Shown here one piece after another: positions 24,708-33,847 of a stretch of DNA of 64,000 bases. Numbering within the stretch: the first letter of the stretch is position 1; each line of letters starts with the position of its first letter. The notes under the pieces are model-generated. The model saw only the letters and a list, made by a program, of their open reading frames with translations. It ran no database searches and was not told where the DNA came from. The position numbers and the translations under genes were made by a program. The DNA lies in contig JAXGQD010000001.1 in the NCBI GenBank assembly GCA_040766665.1, positions 124,001-188,000 of the forward strand, in the 5' to 3' direction. The DNA comes from JAXGQD01 sp040766665. GTDB taxonomy: Bacteria; Bacillota; Clostridia; Saccharofermentanales; Fastidiosipilaceae.

Positions 24708-25140
24708 AGAGCCGGTATCGCGTTTGTCAGGTTTGGCGCGACGTATTTGAATCGCGCGTCCTTGGCCTGTTTATTGACGCGCTCCGCTGAGTGGAGTCGC
24801 TTATGGAGCGCTTGTGGCGACGATTAAGTTGACCAAACGGCTTGATGGGCAAAAATTGCGACGATGTGGCGGAAGGGGCGATTTTTAGGGCTTCATGCTA
24901 GTCAATCAAGGTTTTTTAACCCAGTTTTTACGACTGTGTGGTCATCGCCACCACATCCCTGTAAAAAGTGGGCTGAAATTAGGCTTTTGACTTGGTTGGA
25001 GACTGCCCAGAGACGTTTTTAACAACATCCCCGTAATTATTGTCCGAAAACAGCCTCCCTGACGATTACAAGCAGTATCGCTAGAATCCTTGGCCGCGAC
25101 GAATCGGATTCCTGGCGGTGTCGCCGGAGCCGCAGCCCGT
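24708..25140. repeat. Gene-free region with dispersed repeat family B, copy 1
   Basis: The segment 24926-25054 shares a layout with 32690-32826. It holds a palindrome TGTGGT...ACCACA (about 24937-24954), and two similar ~34-base units that start CCACATCCC (24951) and CAACATCCCC (25022) and end near GGCTG/CAGCC. Upstream bases 24708-24850 hold GC-rich short repeats (GCGCG, GACGCGC) and one genome-wide heptamer. No gene is supported. Confidence 0.6.
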
Positions 25141-25160
25141 CGACGGCTACATTGGAGGCG

Positions 25161-25182
25161 CGATAAATGCTATAATTTATCG
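25161..25182 (+). promoter_or_regulatory. -10 element inside a palindrome ahead of hisS-aspS
   Basis: CGATAAAT (25161-25168) and ATTTATCG (25175-25182) form a perfect inverted repeat that encloses TATAAT (25171-25176). No good -35 is visible, so initiation may need an activator, or the palindrome may be an operator. Confidence 0.5.
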
Positions 25183-25203
25183 ACTTATCAAGTGAAAAGG
25201 AGC

Positions 25204-25218
25204 AGGCGCGGCGCGCCT
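25204..25218 (+). other. Hairpin between the Shine-Dalgarno and the hisS start
   Basis: AGGCGC-GGC-GCGCCT is a perfect six-pair GC-rich stem. The only good ribosome-binding site (AAAAGGAG, 25195-25202) is 24 bases from the ATG; folding this hairpin would bring it to about nine. Confidence 0.5.
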
Positions 25219-25226
25219 TTGACGAT

Positions 25227-26492
25227 ATGAATTACGCGGCACCGAAAGGGACTAGAGATATTTTGCCGCCCGAGACAGCGGAGTGGCAGGCCGTAGAGCG
25301 CCTCTTCAGCGAGGTCGCCGGGCTTTTTGGTTATGGAGAAATCCGCATCCCCACCTTTGAGAGCACGGAAGTGTTCCAGCGAGGCGTGGGCGATGCCACC
25401 GATATTGTACAAAAAGAAATGTACACCTTTGACGACAAGGGTGGACGCAGCATCACGCTACGACCGGAAGGAACGGCCGGTGTCGTGCGCAGCTTCGTGC
25501 AGCGCGGCATGAGTTCGCAACCCTATCCCATCAAGCTTTACTACATGCTGAACATGTTCCGCTACGAGAATGTGCAGGAAGGCCGCTACCGCGAGTTCCA
25601 CCAACTGGGTTTGGAGAGCTTCGGAGCAGAGGGGCCGGAAATTGATGCGGAAATCATTGCACTTTTGCAGCTTTTCTTTGACCGTGTCGGACTGAAAGAA
25701 ACACACCTGAATATCAACTCCATCGGTTGCGCGGATTGCCGGGCTGTATACCACGAGGCTTTAAAAGATTACTTTAGACCGCATTTGAACGAGCTTTGCG
25801 AAGACTGCCGCAAACGCTTTGAAATCAACCCTTTGCGCATTTTGGATTGCAAAGTGGAACGCTGCCAGACTATTGCTAAGGAGGCGCCGCTTTTGCAGGA
25901 CTTCCTGGACGACGATTGTCGCACACACTTTGAAGGCTTGAAGAAAGAGCTGGATGCGCTCGGTCTGAAGTACCGCGTCGAACCGCGCTTGGTGCGGGGC
26001 CTGGATTACTATACGCGCACGGTTTTTGAGTATGTTTCGGATCATGTGGGCACACAGGGTACGATTTGTGGCGGCGGGCGCTACGACAAGTTGGTTGAAG
26101 CGCTGGGTGGACCGAAGGTGCCGGCTTGTGGTTTTGCCATGGGTGAAGAACGACTGCTGCTGGAAATGGCGGCTCAAAAGGTCAGCTTGATGCCGGAGCA
26201 AAGCGCCAGTCTGTATATCGGATCGATTGGCGATGAGGCCGGGATTGCGGCGCGGCGGTTGGGTTTTGCCCTGCGTACGAAGGGGATTCGCGTGGAAACG
26301 GAGCTCTGCGGACGTGGTGTGAAGGGCCAGATGAAGTATGCCGGAAAGTCAGGTTTGCGCTACAGCATGATTCTGGGCGACAACGAATTGGCGACGCAGA
26401 CGGCGGAATTAAAAGACATGAACAGCGGTGAGAAGCAGACGGTCCGTCTGGACGATGCAGAGGCTTTATACACCGCTTTGACGAAAGGATAA
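25227..26492 (+). CDS. hisS: Histidyl-tRNA synthetase, 421 aa
   Basis: The N-terminus P-K-G-T-R-D-I-L-P is the standard HisRS start, which fixes the ATG at 25227. Class II motifs follow: motif 2 in F-R-Y-E-N-V-Q-E-G-R-Y-R-E-F-H-Q (about 112-127), the histidine-specific loop G-L-D-Y-Y-T-R-T-V-F-E (about 258-268), and motif 3 C-G-F-A-M-G-E-E-R (about 298-306). The C-terminal anticodon-binding domain is complete. It forms an operon with aspS, a common clostridial pair. No T-box is evident upstream. Confidence 0.96.
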   Translation: MNYAAPKGTRDILPPETAEWQAVERLFSEVAGLFGYGEIRIPTFESTEVFQRGVGDATDIVQKEMYTFDDKGGRSITLRPEGTAGVVRSFVQRGMSSQPYPIKLYYMLNMFRYENVQEGRYREFHQLGLESFGAEGPEIDAEIIALLQLFFDRVGLKETHLNINSIGCADCRAVYHEALKDYFRPHLNELCEDCRKRFEINPLRILDCKVERCQTIAKEAPLLQDFLDDDCRTHFEGLKKELDALGLKYRVEPRLVRGLDYYTRTVFEYVSDHVGTQGTICGGGRYDKLVEALGGPKVPACGFAMGEERLLLEMAAQKVSLMPEQSASLYIGSIGDEAGIAARRLGFALRTKGIRVETELCGRGVKGQMKYAGKSGLRYSMILGDNELATQTAELKDMNSGEKQTVRLDDAEALYTALTKG

Positions 26493-26497
26493 AGAAA

Positions 26498-28285
26498 ATG
26501 GCCGAATCAATGCAAGGCTTAAGCCGTTCCTGTCGCTGTGCCGAAGTCACAGCGGATTTATTAGGGCAAAAGCTAACCCTGATGGGTTGGTGTCATCGCC
26601 AGCGCGACCTGGGTGGTGTGGTGTTTATCAACCTGCGTGACCGCTCCGGTGAAATCCAATTGCTGATTAATGACCAGGCTCCAGCTGCCACACGCGAAAA
26701 AGCGATTAAAGTGCGCGCCGAATTTGTTTTGGCGGCGACGGGTACCTTGGTCAAACGGCAAGCGGCCAACAAGGACCTGGCAACGGGCGAGTTTGAACTG
26801 GAAGTCGAAGATTTGCGTATTCTCTCGGAGGCTGCGACCCCGCCTTTTTACATTGAAGACGGCGTGGAGGCCAATGAAGCCTTACGTCTGAAATACCGCT
26901 ACCTCGATCTGCGTCGTCCGGAAATGCAGCGCAATCTGATGCTGCGCAGTCGTATGACAAAGACCACACATGACTACTTCGACGAGCAGGGTTTCATTGA
27001 TGTAGAGACCCCTATGATGGGCAAAAGCACCCCCGAAGGTGCCCGCGACTACCTCATTCCCAGCCGTGTGAAGCCGGGGCACTTTTTTGCCTTACCGCAA
27101 TCGCCGCAACTTTACAAGCAGCTGCTGATGCTCTCGGGCTATGACCGCTACATCCAAATCGCCCGCTGTTTCAGGGACGAGGACCTGCGTGCCGACCGTC
27201 AACCTGAGTTCACTCAGGTGGACTTAGAAATGGCCTTTGTGCAGGCGGACGATGTGATGGCCGTCGTTGAGGGCTATGTGGTGCGTGTGCTGAAAGACTT
27301 GTTTGATATTAACTACGCCCTGCCGCTGCAGCGCATGACTTATCGCGAAGCCATGCGGCGCTTTGGTTCGGACAAACCGGACCTGCGTTTTGGCATGGAA
27401 TTGCACGATTTATCGGAGCAGGTAAAGGACAACGAATTTGTTGTGTTCCGCAATGCGCTTGAAGCAGGCGGTTCGGTGCAATGTATTGTGGTACCCGGTG
27501 GCGGCAGTATGACGCGCAAAGAGATTGATAGCTTGCAGACTTTTGCCCAGACTTACCGCTTGAAAGGGCTGCCCTGGATTGTGCCGGGTGAGACGCCGCG
27601 CGGTTCGGTGCTGAAGTTCTTTACACCGGAAGCGATTGCCGCTCTGGCGGAGTCGGTGGGTGCCCAGGACGGCGACCTGATTTTGATGGCGGCGGACCAG
27701 ACTGAAACAGCACAGATTGCCCTGGGTCAGTTGCGCTGTGAAGTCGCGAAACGCCTGAATCTGTTGCGGAAAGACGACTACAAGCTGCTCTGGGTGACGG
27801 AGTTCCCGCTCTTTGAATACGACGATGAGGAGCAGCGTTTGGTGGCTAAACACCACCCCTTTACTTCACCGATGGACGAGGATCTTGCGCTGCTTGATAC
27901 GGCACCACAGGAAGTACGGGCAAAAGCCTACGACATCGTGCTCAACGGCACAGAACTAGGTGGCGGCTCGATTCGTATTCATGACCAGAACCTGCAAAAG
28001 CGCATGTTTGGCCTGCTTGGCTTCAGCGAAGCCTCGGCTTGGGAGAACTTCGGCTTCCTGCTCGAAGCCTTCAAATATGGTGTGCCGCCTCATGGCGGCT
28101 GTGCTCTGGGCTTGGACCGTTTTGTCATGCTGATGACTGGCGCGGAAAGCATTCGTGAAGTCATCGCCTTCCCCAAAGTGCAGACTTCAGCCGACCTGAT
28201 GACGGAAGCGCCGGGTACGGTCAGTGCAAAACAGCTGGACGAACTGAAGCTCAGCTTACAGCCACTGGATGGCAAAGAAAGCTGA
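26498..28285 (+). CDS. aspS: Aspartyl-tRNA synthetase, 595 aa
   Basis: The N-terminal OB-fold anticodon domain (W-C-H-R-Q-R-D-L-G-G-V-V-F-I-N-L-R-D-R-S-G), class II motif 1 (E-T-P-M near residue 170), motif 2 (F-R-D-E-D-L-R-A-D-R-Q-P-E-F-T-Q, about 225-240), the bacterial GAD insertion (about 290-430) and motif 3 (G-L-D-R-F-V-M-L, about 540) are all present. Length is that of normal bacterial AspRS. It starts six bases after hisS, with AAAGGA as ribosome-binding site, and its end overlaps an alternative upstream start of lepB. Confidence 0.96.
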   Translation: MAESMQGLSRSCRCAEVTADLLGQKLTLMGWCHRQRDLGGVVFINLRDRSGEIQLLINDQAPAATREKAIKVRAEFVLAATGTLVKRQAANKDLATGEFELEVEDLRILSEAATPPFYIEDGVEANEALRLKYRYLDLRRPEMQRNLMLRSRMTKTTHDYFDEQGFIDVETPMMGKSTPEGARDYLIPSRVKPGHFFALPQSPQLYKQLLMLSGYDRYIQIARCFRDEDLRADRQPEFTQVDLEMAFVQADDVMAVVEGYVVRVLKDLFDINYALPLQRMTYREAMRRFGSDKPDLRFGMELHDLSEQVKDNEFVVFRNALEAGGSVQCIVVPGGGSMTRKEIDSLQTFAQTYRLKGLPWIVPGETPRGSVLKFFTPEAIAALAESVGAQDGDLILMAADQTETAQIALGQLRCEVAKRLNLLRKDDYKLLWVTEFPLFEYDDEEQRLVAKHHPFTSPMDEDLALLDTAPQEVRAKAYDIVLNGTELGGGSIRIHDQNLQKRMFGLLGFSEASAWENFGFLLEAFKYGVPPHGGCALGLDRFVMLMTGAESIREVIAFPKVQTSADLMTEAPGTVSAKQLDELKLSLQPLDGKES

Positions 28286-28298
28286 TGAGGAAGAGTCT

Positions 28299-29567
28299 GT
28301 GAAATACAACAAAGGCCGATTCGGCAATAAAAAAGAACGCAGGGAGCGCAAGGTGGAGGAGCCTCTACAGGTACCGCGCTGGAGCAAACCTGCCGAGTTG
28401 CGTGAGGAAGAAAGCGACATCGTAGAAGCGACGCACGAAGAGTCTGTTACTGATACTGAAGAGCTCACCGATGTCACATTGAATGAAGCTCAGGGGACTG
28501 AAGAAGTTTCTGAAAACGTGGATTTTACTAGTGAAAGCACAGACGAAGCAGCGGCGCGTGAAGCCAGCGCTGTGCATACAGAAGCAGCAGAAGAAGCTGC
28601 GGTTTTTAAAGAAGAAGTTTTGCCTTATGGCCAGACCTGTGAAAAACTGCCGGAGAGTACACTCAGCCCTGAGTTACTGCCCGATGTGGAGAATGAAACC
28701 TCGTTGCTCAGTGCCGCGGTTGCTGCGGGCAAAATTGATATCAATGAGAGCGAAGAATTCAGTTTGCAGGAAGAAGCGCTGGAGAATGTCGTCAGTGCAG
28801 ACGAGGCTTCGGAAGTTGAAGAGGAGACCTTGGAAGAGGACGAAGCAGCAAGCGAGAACAGCGTAACGAACCTAATGACGACCGAAGACGAGAACTCGGA
28901 AGAGAACGAAACGGATTACGCTTTAGAAGTTAAAGAAGATACGGAAGCAGGCGAAGATACAGTAGTTGTACCAAGCGGAAAACCCTACCGCCGCACGCAG
29001 ACAGCTGTAGACAAAGACGAAAAACACAGCGTCATTTACGAAATTCTGGACTGGAGCAAATACATTCTTCTTGCACTGGTGCTGGGCTTGCTCATTACCG
29101 GCTATGTGGTGCAACGCAACGAAGTGGTAGGGGTCTCGATGGACCCGACCCTGCAGAACGAGGACCGCGTTTGGGTACAGAAGTTGTCCAAACTTTGGGG
29201 TGGCATTAACCATGGCGACATCGTCACGGTGCATGGTGCAGCCCTGAGTGACGGGAGTCTGCAGCAGGAAGATTTGGTGAAACGCGTCATCGGCATGGCC
29301 GGAGACCGCGTTGAGATTAGAGATGGGCTGGTGTATTTGAACGGGAGTCTTTTGCCCGAACCTTACTTAGCAGATGGGGTACAAACCTACATGCCGGACC
29401 TGGGCACGATGGACCTGACCCTGAAAGAGGGACAGTATTTTGTCATGGGGGATAACCGTGGCAGTAGCAAGGACTCGCGCTTTTTCGGACCGGTGACGGA
29501 GGACGCCATTCTCGGTGAGGTGTGGTTCCGCAGTTCGCCTTTTGAGCGCATGGGCTTTGTTCATTAA
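28299..29567 (+). CDS. lepB: Type I signal peptidase with long acidic cytoplasmic extension, 422 aa
   Basis: The C-terminal ~165 residues are a normal LepB: one membrane helix (about 254-272), the catalytic serine in V-G-V-S-M-D-P-T (S280), the catalytic lysine in L-V-K-R-V-I-G (K328), and the boxes G-D-R-V-E and M-G-D-N-R-G-S-S-K-D-S-R. Ahead of it is an extension of about 240 residues: a basic start, then about 190 residues dominated by Glu, Asp, Ala and Ser, predicted disordered and cytoplasmic. Typical LepB proteins have only 10-30 residues there. The GTG at 28299 is chosen because GAGGAAG lies five bases before it; an in-frame ATG at 28269 inside aspS is the alternative. Confidence 0.9.
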   Translation: MKYNKGRFGNKKERRERKVEEPLQVPRWSKPAELREEESDIVEATHEESVTDTEELTDVTLNEAQGTEEVSENVDFTSESTDEAAAREASAVHTEAAEEAAVFKEEVLPYGQTCEKLPESTLSPELLPDVENETSLLSAAVAAGKIDINESEEFSLQEEALENVVSADEASEVEEETLEEDEAASENSVTNLMTTEDENSEENETDYALEVKEDTEAGEDTVVVPSGKPYRRTQTAVDKDEKHSVIYEILDWSKYILLALVLGLLITGYVVQRNEVVGVSMDPTLQNEDRVWVQKLSKLWGGINHGDIVTVHGAALSDGSLQQEDLVKRVIGMAGDRVEIRDGLVYLNGSLLPEPYLADGVQTYMPDLGTMDLTLKEGQYFVMGDNRGSSKDSRFFGPVTEDAILGEVWFRSSPFERMGFVH

Positions 29568-29594
29568 TTAACGACTTTTTCACGGAGGGCTTAC

Positions 29595-31406
29595 ATGCCG
29601 AATGAGCGCATGAAACACATAAGAAATTTTTCGATTGTGGCGCATATCGACCACGGGAAATCGACCCTGGCCGATCGCCTGATTGAGCACACGGGCGTGC
29701 TGACGCAGCGTCAGATGCAGTCGCAGGTGCTCGACAATATGGATATTGAGCGCGAGCGCGGGATTACGATTAAGGCCCAGGCGGTGCGCATGCTGTATAA
29801 CGCCGATGACGGTGAGGTTTACACCTTCAATCTGATTGACACGCCGGGGCACGTGGACTTTAACTACGAAGTCTCGCGCAGTTTGGCGGCTTGTGACGGG
29901 GCGGTGCTGGTTGTCGATGCGGCCCAAGGTGTTGAGGCCCAGACGCTGGCTAATGTTTATTTGGCGATTGACGCGGATCTGGAAGTTTTGCCGGTCATCA
30001 ACAAAATCGATTTGCCCTCGGCACAGCCCGATGTGGTCAAGCAAGAGATAGAAGACGTGATTGGGATTGATGCGGATTTTGCCCCTTTAATCTCGGCAAA
30101 AGCCAACCTCAACATCAAAGAGGTGCTCGAAGCCATTGTGCAGCACCTGCCGCCACCTGAGGGCGACGAGGAAAAACCGCTCACGGCGCTGATTTTCGAC
30201 TCTATTTACGATACATACCGCGGCGTCATCGTACACGTACGTGTGAAGGACGGGCGCATCAAAGCCGGTCAGGAAATCAAGATGATGCATACCGGCAAGG
30301 TCTTTAACGTCATCGAAGTCGGCTATTTCCGACCGGGTGAACTGCTCACCGCCGAAGAACTGCTGGCGGGCGACGTCGGCTACATCGTGGCCAACATCAA
30401 AAACGTGCGCGATACCGCAGTGGGCGACACCATCACCCGCACCGACAAACCAGCGGCTGCGGCTTTACCGGGTTATAAAAAAGTGCAGCGCATGGTTTTC
30501 TGCGGTCTCTATCCGGCGGACAATGCGCGCTACCCGGACCTGCGCGAAGCCTTGGAGCGCTTGCAGATTAACGATGCGGCGCTGAGCTTTGAACCGGAAA
30601 CATCGGCGGCTTTGGGTTTTGGTTTCCGTTGCGGTTTCCTGGGGCTTTTGCACTACGAAATTATTCAGGAACGCCTCGAGCGCGAATTCGATCTCGACCT
30701 CGTTTCGACGGCACCATCGGTTGTCTACAATGTCTACCTAAAAGACGGGGAGATGATTCGCTTAGATAACCCCACGAACCTACCGGATGTTTCGGAAATC
30801 GACCACTTCGAGGAGCCGATTGTGAAGGTGCAGATCCTCACGCCCAAGGACTATGTAGGCAACATCATGGAACTCTGCCAGGAGCGCCGCGGCACCTATA
30901 TCAACATGGATTATTTGGACGAGACGCGCGTCAATCTGCACTACGAAATGCCGCTCAACGAGATCATCTACGACTTCTTTGACGCCCTGAAATCACGCAC
31001 CCGTGGCTATGCCTCGCTCGATTACGAGCTAAAGGATTACCAGCGCTCGGATCTGGTGAAGCTGGACATCATGCTGAACGGCGATATGGTCGATGCGCTT
31101 TCCTTTATCGTGCATCGCGAAAAAGCTTACGCCCGCGGCCGCCGCATGACGGAAAAGCTGAAGGAGAACATTCCCAGGCACCAGTTCGAGATTCCCATTC
31201 AAGCCTGTATCGGTGGAAAAATTATCGCCCGTGAAACTGTGCGCGCGTATCGCAAAGACGTGCTTTCCAAGTGTTACGGCGGTGATATCACACGTAAGAA
31301 GAAGCTGCTCGAGAAGCAGAAAGAGGGCAAAAAACGCATGCGCCAAGTCGGCTCCGTCGAGGTGCCGCAAGAGGCTTTTATGTCTGTCCTGAAGCTGGAT
31401 GAGTAG
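29595..31406 (+). CDS. lepA: Elongation factor 4 (LepA), 603 aa
   Basis: The G domain has H-I-D-H-G-K-S-T-L-A-D-R (G1, about 16-27), R-G-I-T-I-K (G2), D-T-P-G-H-V-D-F (G3, about 78) and N-K-I-D (G4, about 132). The LepA-specific C-terminal domain is complete (R-E-T-V-R-A-Y-R-K-D-V-L-S-K-C-Y-G-G-D near residue 545). EF4 is a ribosomal GTPase acting on elongation or 30S biogenesis. CGGAGGG precedes the ATG. It lies 27 bases after lepB, the classic lepB-lepA neighbourhood in reverse order. Confidence 0.97.
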   Translation: MPNERMKHIRNFSIVAHIDHGKSTLADRLIEHTGVLTQRQMQSQVLDNMDIERERGITIKAQAVRMLYNADDGEVYTFNLIDTPGHVDFNYEVSRSLAACDGAVLVVDAAQGVEAQTLANVYLAIDADLEVLPVINKIDLPSAQPDVVKQEIEDVIGIDADFAPLISAKANLNIKEVLEAIVQHLPPPEGDEEKPLTALIFDSIYDTYRGVIVHVRVKDGRIKAGQEIKMMHTGKVFNVIEVGYFRPGELLTAEELLAGDVGYIVANIKNVRDTAVGDTITRTDKPAAAALPGYKKVQRMVFCGLYPADNARYPDLREALERLQINDAALSFEPETSAALGFGFRCGFLGLLHYEIIQERLEREFDLDLVSTAPSVVYNVYLKDGEMIRLDNPTNLPDVSEIDHFEEPIVKVQILTPKDYVGNIMELCQERRGTYINMDYLDETRVNLHYEMPLNEIIYDFFDALKSRTRGYASLDYELKDYQRSDLVKLDIMLNGDMVDALSFIVHREKAYARGRRMTEKLKENIPRHQFEIPIQACIGGKIIARETVRAYRKDVLSKCYGGDITRKKKLLEKQKEGKKRMRQVGSVEVPQEAFMSVLKLDE

Positions 31407-31437
31407 GTTTTCCAAAATATAATCGGGGGAAATAGTG

Positions 31438-32550
31438 ATGATTATTGCGGTTGCAAAAGAATTAATCAGTGGTGAGAATCGTGTCGCCATGACACCGGCC
31501 GGTGTCCATGCGCTGGCGCTTGATGGGCACACCGTGTTAGTGGAAACAAACGCCGGGAGCGGCTGCGGTTTTGAAGATGCAGCTTATGTAGAAGCGGGAG
31601 GAGTCATCGAGCACGACGTTGAAAAACTCTGGGCCGAGGCCGAGCTCATCTGTAAAGTCAAAGAACCCCAAGTCGAAGAGTATCCACGCATGCGTAGTGG
31701 ACAGACTATTTTTACCTATCTGCATCTGGCGGCGAACCGTCAGCTGACCGAAGAAATGTTGGCCCGCGGTGTCTGCGGTATTGCCTATGAAACGGTGATG
31801 CTCGAAGACGGCAGCCTGCCGCTCCTGGCTCCGATGAGTGAGGTCGCCGGCCGTATGGCCGTGCAAATCGGGGCTAATTTATTGCAGAAACATAACGACG
31901 GCCGTGGTGTGCTGCTGGCCGGTGTACCGGGCGTCTTACCGGCTGAAGTCTTAGTCATCGGTGCAGGTGTCGTCGGGCAAAACGCAGCCCGCATCTCCGC
32001 CGGTATCGGCGCTCACGTCACCATCGCGGATGTCAATGTCAACCGCCTCAAAGAAGTGGACCTCTACTCCGGAGGCCGCATCGCCACCCTCATTTCCAAC
32101 CCCTTTGACATCGCGGCACAGGTCAAAAATGCCGATCTGGTCATCGGTGCGGTCCTGATTCCCGGTGCCAAAGCGCCGAACGTCGTCAGCGAAGCCATGG
32201 TCATGGGCATGAAAAAGGGTGCGGTCATCGTGGACGTCGCCATAGATCAGGGTGGTTGCATCGAGACCATGGACCATATCACGACGCACGCCAATCCCTA
32301 CTTTATCAAACACGGGGTGGTGCACTATTCCGTAGCCAATATCCCGGGCGCGGTGCCGCATACCTCGACGATGGCGCTGACCGGGGCGACTTTGCCTCAT
32401 TTGCGCAAGTTGGCTGCTTTGGGCATCAACGCGGCGCTGGCTTCGAGCGAGCCGCTGCGCCATGGGCTCAACACCTACGGCGGCAAGCTTTGTCATCCAG
32501 GTGTTGCGGAAGCTTTTGATTTGCCGTGGGAAGAAGTCATTTTCGTTTAG
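31438..32550 (+). CDS. ald: Alanine dehydrogenase, 370 aa
   Basis: The N-terminus K-E-x-x-x-x-E-N-R-V-A-M-T-P (about 7-20) contains the substrate-binding Arg. K-V-K-E-P-Q (about 72-77) holds the substrate lysine and Y-L-H-L-A (about 93-97) the catalytic histidine. The Rossmann NAD site is V-I-G-A-G-V-V-G-Q-N-A-A-R (about 169-181), and D-Q-G-G-C near 268 completes the active site. The enzyme interconverts alanine and pyruvate/ammonia with NAD. The ATG at 31438 follows GGGGGA; a GTG one codon earlier is possible. A repeat-containing gap of about 640 bases follows. Confidence 0.95.
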   Translation: MIIAVAKELISGENRVAMTPAGVHALALDGHTVLVETNAGSGCGFEDAAYVEAGGVIEHDVEKLWAEAELICKVKEPQVEEYPRMRSGQTIFTYLHLAANRQLTEEMLARGVCGIAYETVMLEDGSLPLLAPMSEVAGRMAVQIGANLLQKHNDGRGVLLAGVPGVLPAEVLVIGAGVVGQNAARISAGIGAHVTIADVNVNRLKEVDLYSGGRIATLISNPFDIAAQVKNADLVIGAVLIPGAKAPNVVSEAMVMGMKKGAVIVDVAIDQGGCIETMDHITTHANPYFIKHGVVHYSVANIPGAVPHTSTMALTGATLPHLRKLAALGINAALASSEPLRHGLNTYGGKLCHPGVAEAFDLPWEEVIFV

Positions 32551-33187
32551 GTGCCGTGTGCTGGGGCTGGGCGTTGCGGTTTTCGAGCGGTGCGCTTTGC
32601 GTGTGGTCCGAGTGGCCACTATTTACGAGATTGTGGGAATTTGAATGATTTCCAGGTCTCTCCTCGCGTCCAGCAAGGGTTTTTGTGACAATAATTACGA
32701 TGATGTGGTCGCGGCCACCACATTCTCGAAAAAACTGTCCAGAAAACAGCCATTTTTAGTTGATCAATTGCCATTCCAAAGCCGTTTCAACCACATCCCC
32801 GAAAAAACTGTCCACAAAACTGCCAACTAAGTAGCACCCTCGAATCCAGACTCGTACCACCAAAAAAGAGAGCGGAGCGCGTATTTCTGCAACTGCCGGA
32901 CGCGCGATTTAAATTCCGTCGCACGACGGTTTTTGCGCCTCCACTTATCAATCAGTTAACTTCGAACGACAGTTTTTGCGACACCTCTCATAATCCAGCC
33001 AAAAGCGTATTTGCGTGCTTTAGGAAATTTTGCGAGGTTTTGCGAAATTTTGTGGGAGACTTTTGCCAGAGAGCACGGCTTAAGCTTGCTAAGCTATTAG
33101 AGAACTAAATCGCTCGCGATTGAAGCTTGGACTTTCTCTTTCATAACGAGAAGTATATACTAAAGTATATATAAGGAGGTGGTCTAG
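32551..33187. repeat. Gene-free region with dispersed repeat family B, copy 2
   Basis: The core 32690-32826 holds a palindrome ATGTGGT...ACCACAT (about 32703-32723) and two ~34-base units, CCACATTCTCGAAAAAACTG (from 32717) and CCACATCCCCGAAAAAACTG (from 32791), each followed by TCCA-AAAAC and a closing -GCC. They match units in the gap before hisS. Bases 32860-33060 contain short repeated words (TTTTTGCG, GCGAAATTTTG) but no gene. The last ~60 bases are the vapBC promoter region. Confidence 0.6.
33152..33172 (+). promoter_or_regulatory. Repeated GTATATAC operator ahead of vapBC
   Basis: Two adjacent copies of a short palindrome, AGTATATACT (33152-33161) and AGTATATAT (33164-33172), lie directly before the AAGGAGGT ribosome-binding site of vapB and also contain -10-like TATACT. 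This fits the operator bound by VapB-VapC complexes. Confidence 0.5.
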
Positions 33188-33418
33188 ATGGAAATTGCGA
33201 AGATCTTTGAGAATGGGGGAAGTCAGGCCGTGAGACTTCCTAAAAAATTTAGATTTACGAACAAAGAAGTGATGGTTGTGCGCTTGGGAGTAGCGGTCAT
33301 GTTGGTACCGAAAGATAAGGTATGGCAAACTTTTTTGGAGGGGTTGGATAGTTTTTCGGATGACTATTTCGAAAATGGTAGAGAAGAAGATGTTCCGACG
33401 CAAAGAGAAGCCCTATGA
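33188..33418 (+). CDS. vapB: VapB-type antitoxin (AbrB/MazE fold), 76 aa
   Basis: The N-terminus contains the swapped-hairpin AbrB pattern: F-E-N-G-G-S-Q-A-V-R-L-P-K-K-F-R-F (about 8-24), which binds the operator DNA. The C-terminal part (about 45-76, acidic) is the toxin-binding tail. Length is normal. It overlaps vapC by four bases (ATGA), the usual coupling. The pair is AT-rich and contains no GGCAAAA heptamer. Confidence 0.9.
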   Translation: MEIAKIFENGGSQAVRLPKKFRFTNKEVMVVRLGVAVMLVPKDKVWQTFLEGLDSFSDDYFENGREEDVPTQREAL

Positions 33419-33816
33419 GTTACTTACTCGACACCAATATTTGCATTTATGCGATTAAGCATAAACCGGAACAAGTTTTACTCCATTTGAAAAGGAAGCG
33501 AGAAGCAGGACTTTTCATTTCCGCAATTACGCTGGTGGAATTACAATTTGGTGTTACAAAGAGCGCTTTCCCCGAGAGGAATACCGCTGCATTACTACGT
33601 TTTCTCAGTATTATGGAAGTTTTGGATTTTACTGATTTGGCAGCCGTCGAGTATGGCAGAATACGAGCTTTCTTGGAGAAAACCGGAGCGTCGATTGGTT
33701 CTTTGGATATGCTTATCGCAGCCCATGCAAGATCAGAAAATCATGTGCTCGTAACAAATAATACAAGAGAGTTTCAACGTGTCCCCGACCTCAGATTAGA
33801 GAATTGGACGTCCTGA
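33415..33816 (+). CDS. vapC: VapC-type PIN-domain RNase toxin, 133 aa
   Basis: PIN acidic residues are in place: L-L-D-T-N-I-C-I-Y (Asp6), S-A-I-T-L-V-E-L-Q-F-G (Glu about 43), I-G-S-L-D-M-L-I-A-A-H-A (Asp about 99) and L-V-T-N-N-T-R-E-F near 117. VapC toxins cleave tRNAs or rRNA, often initiator tRNA; the target cannot be read from sequence. It is translationally coupled to vapB and forms its own operon. Confidence 0.93.
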   Translation: MSYLLDTNICIYAIKHKPEQVLLHLKRKREAGLFISAITLVELQFGVTKSAFPERNTAALLRFLSIMEVLDFTDLAAVEYGRIRAFLEKTGASIGSLDMLIAAHARSENHVLVTNNTREFQRVPDLRLENWTS

Positions 33817-33847
33817 CTGCCTATCAATAATCATGCCACAAAGCAAA

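Noticed and set aside
25050..25226. T-box leader ahead of hisS-aspS
   Set aside because: No T-box sequence, specifier loop or terminator/antiterminator pair is recognisable.
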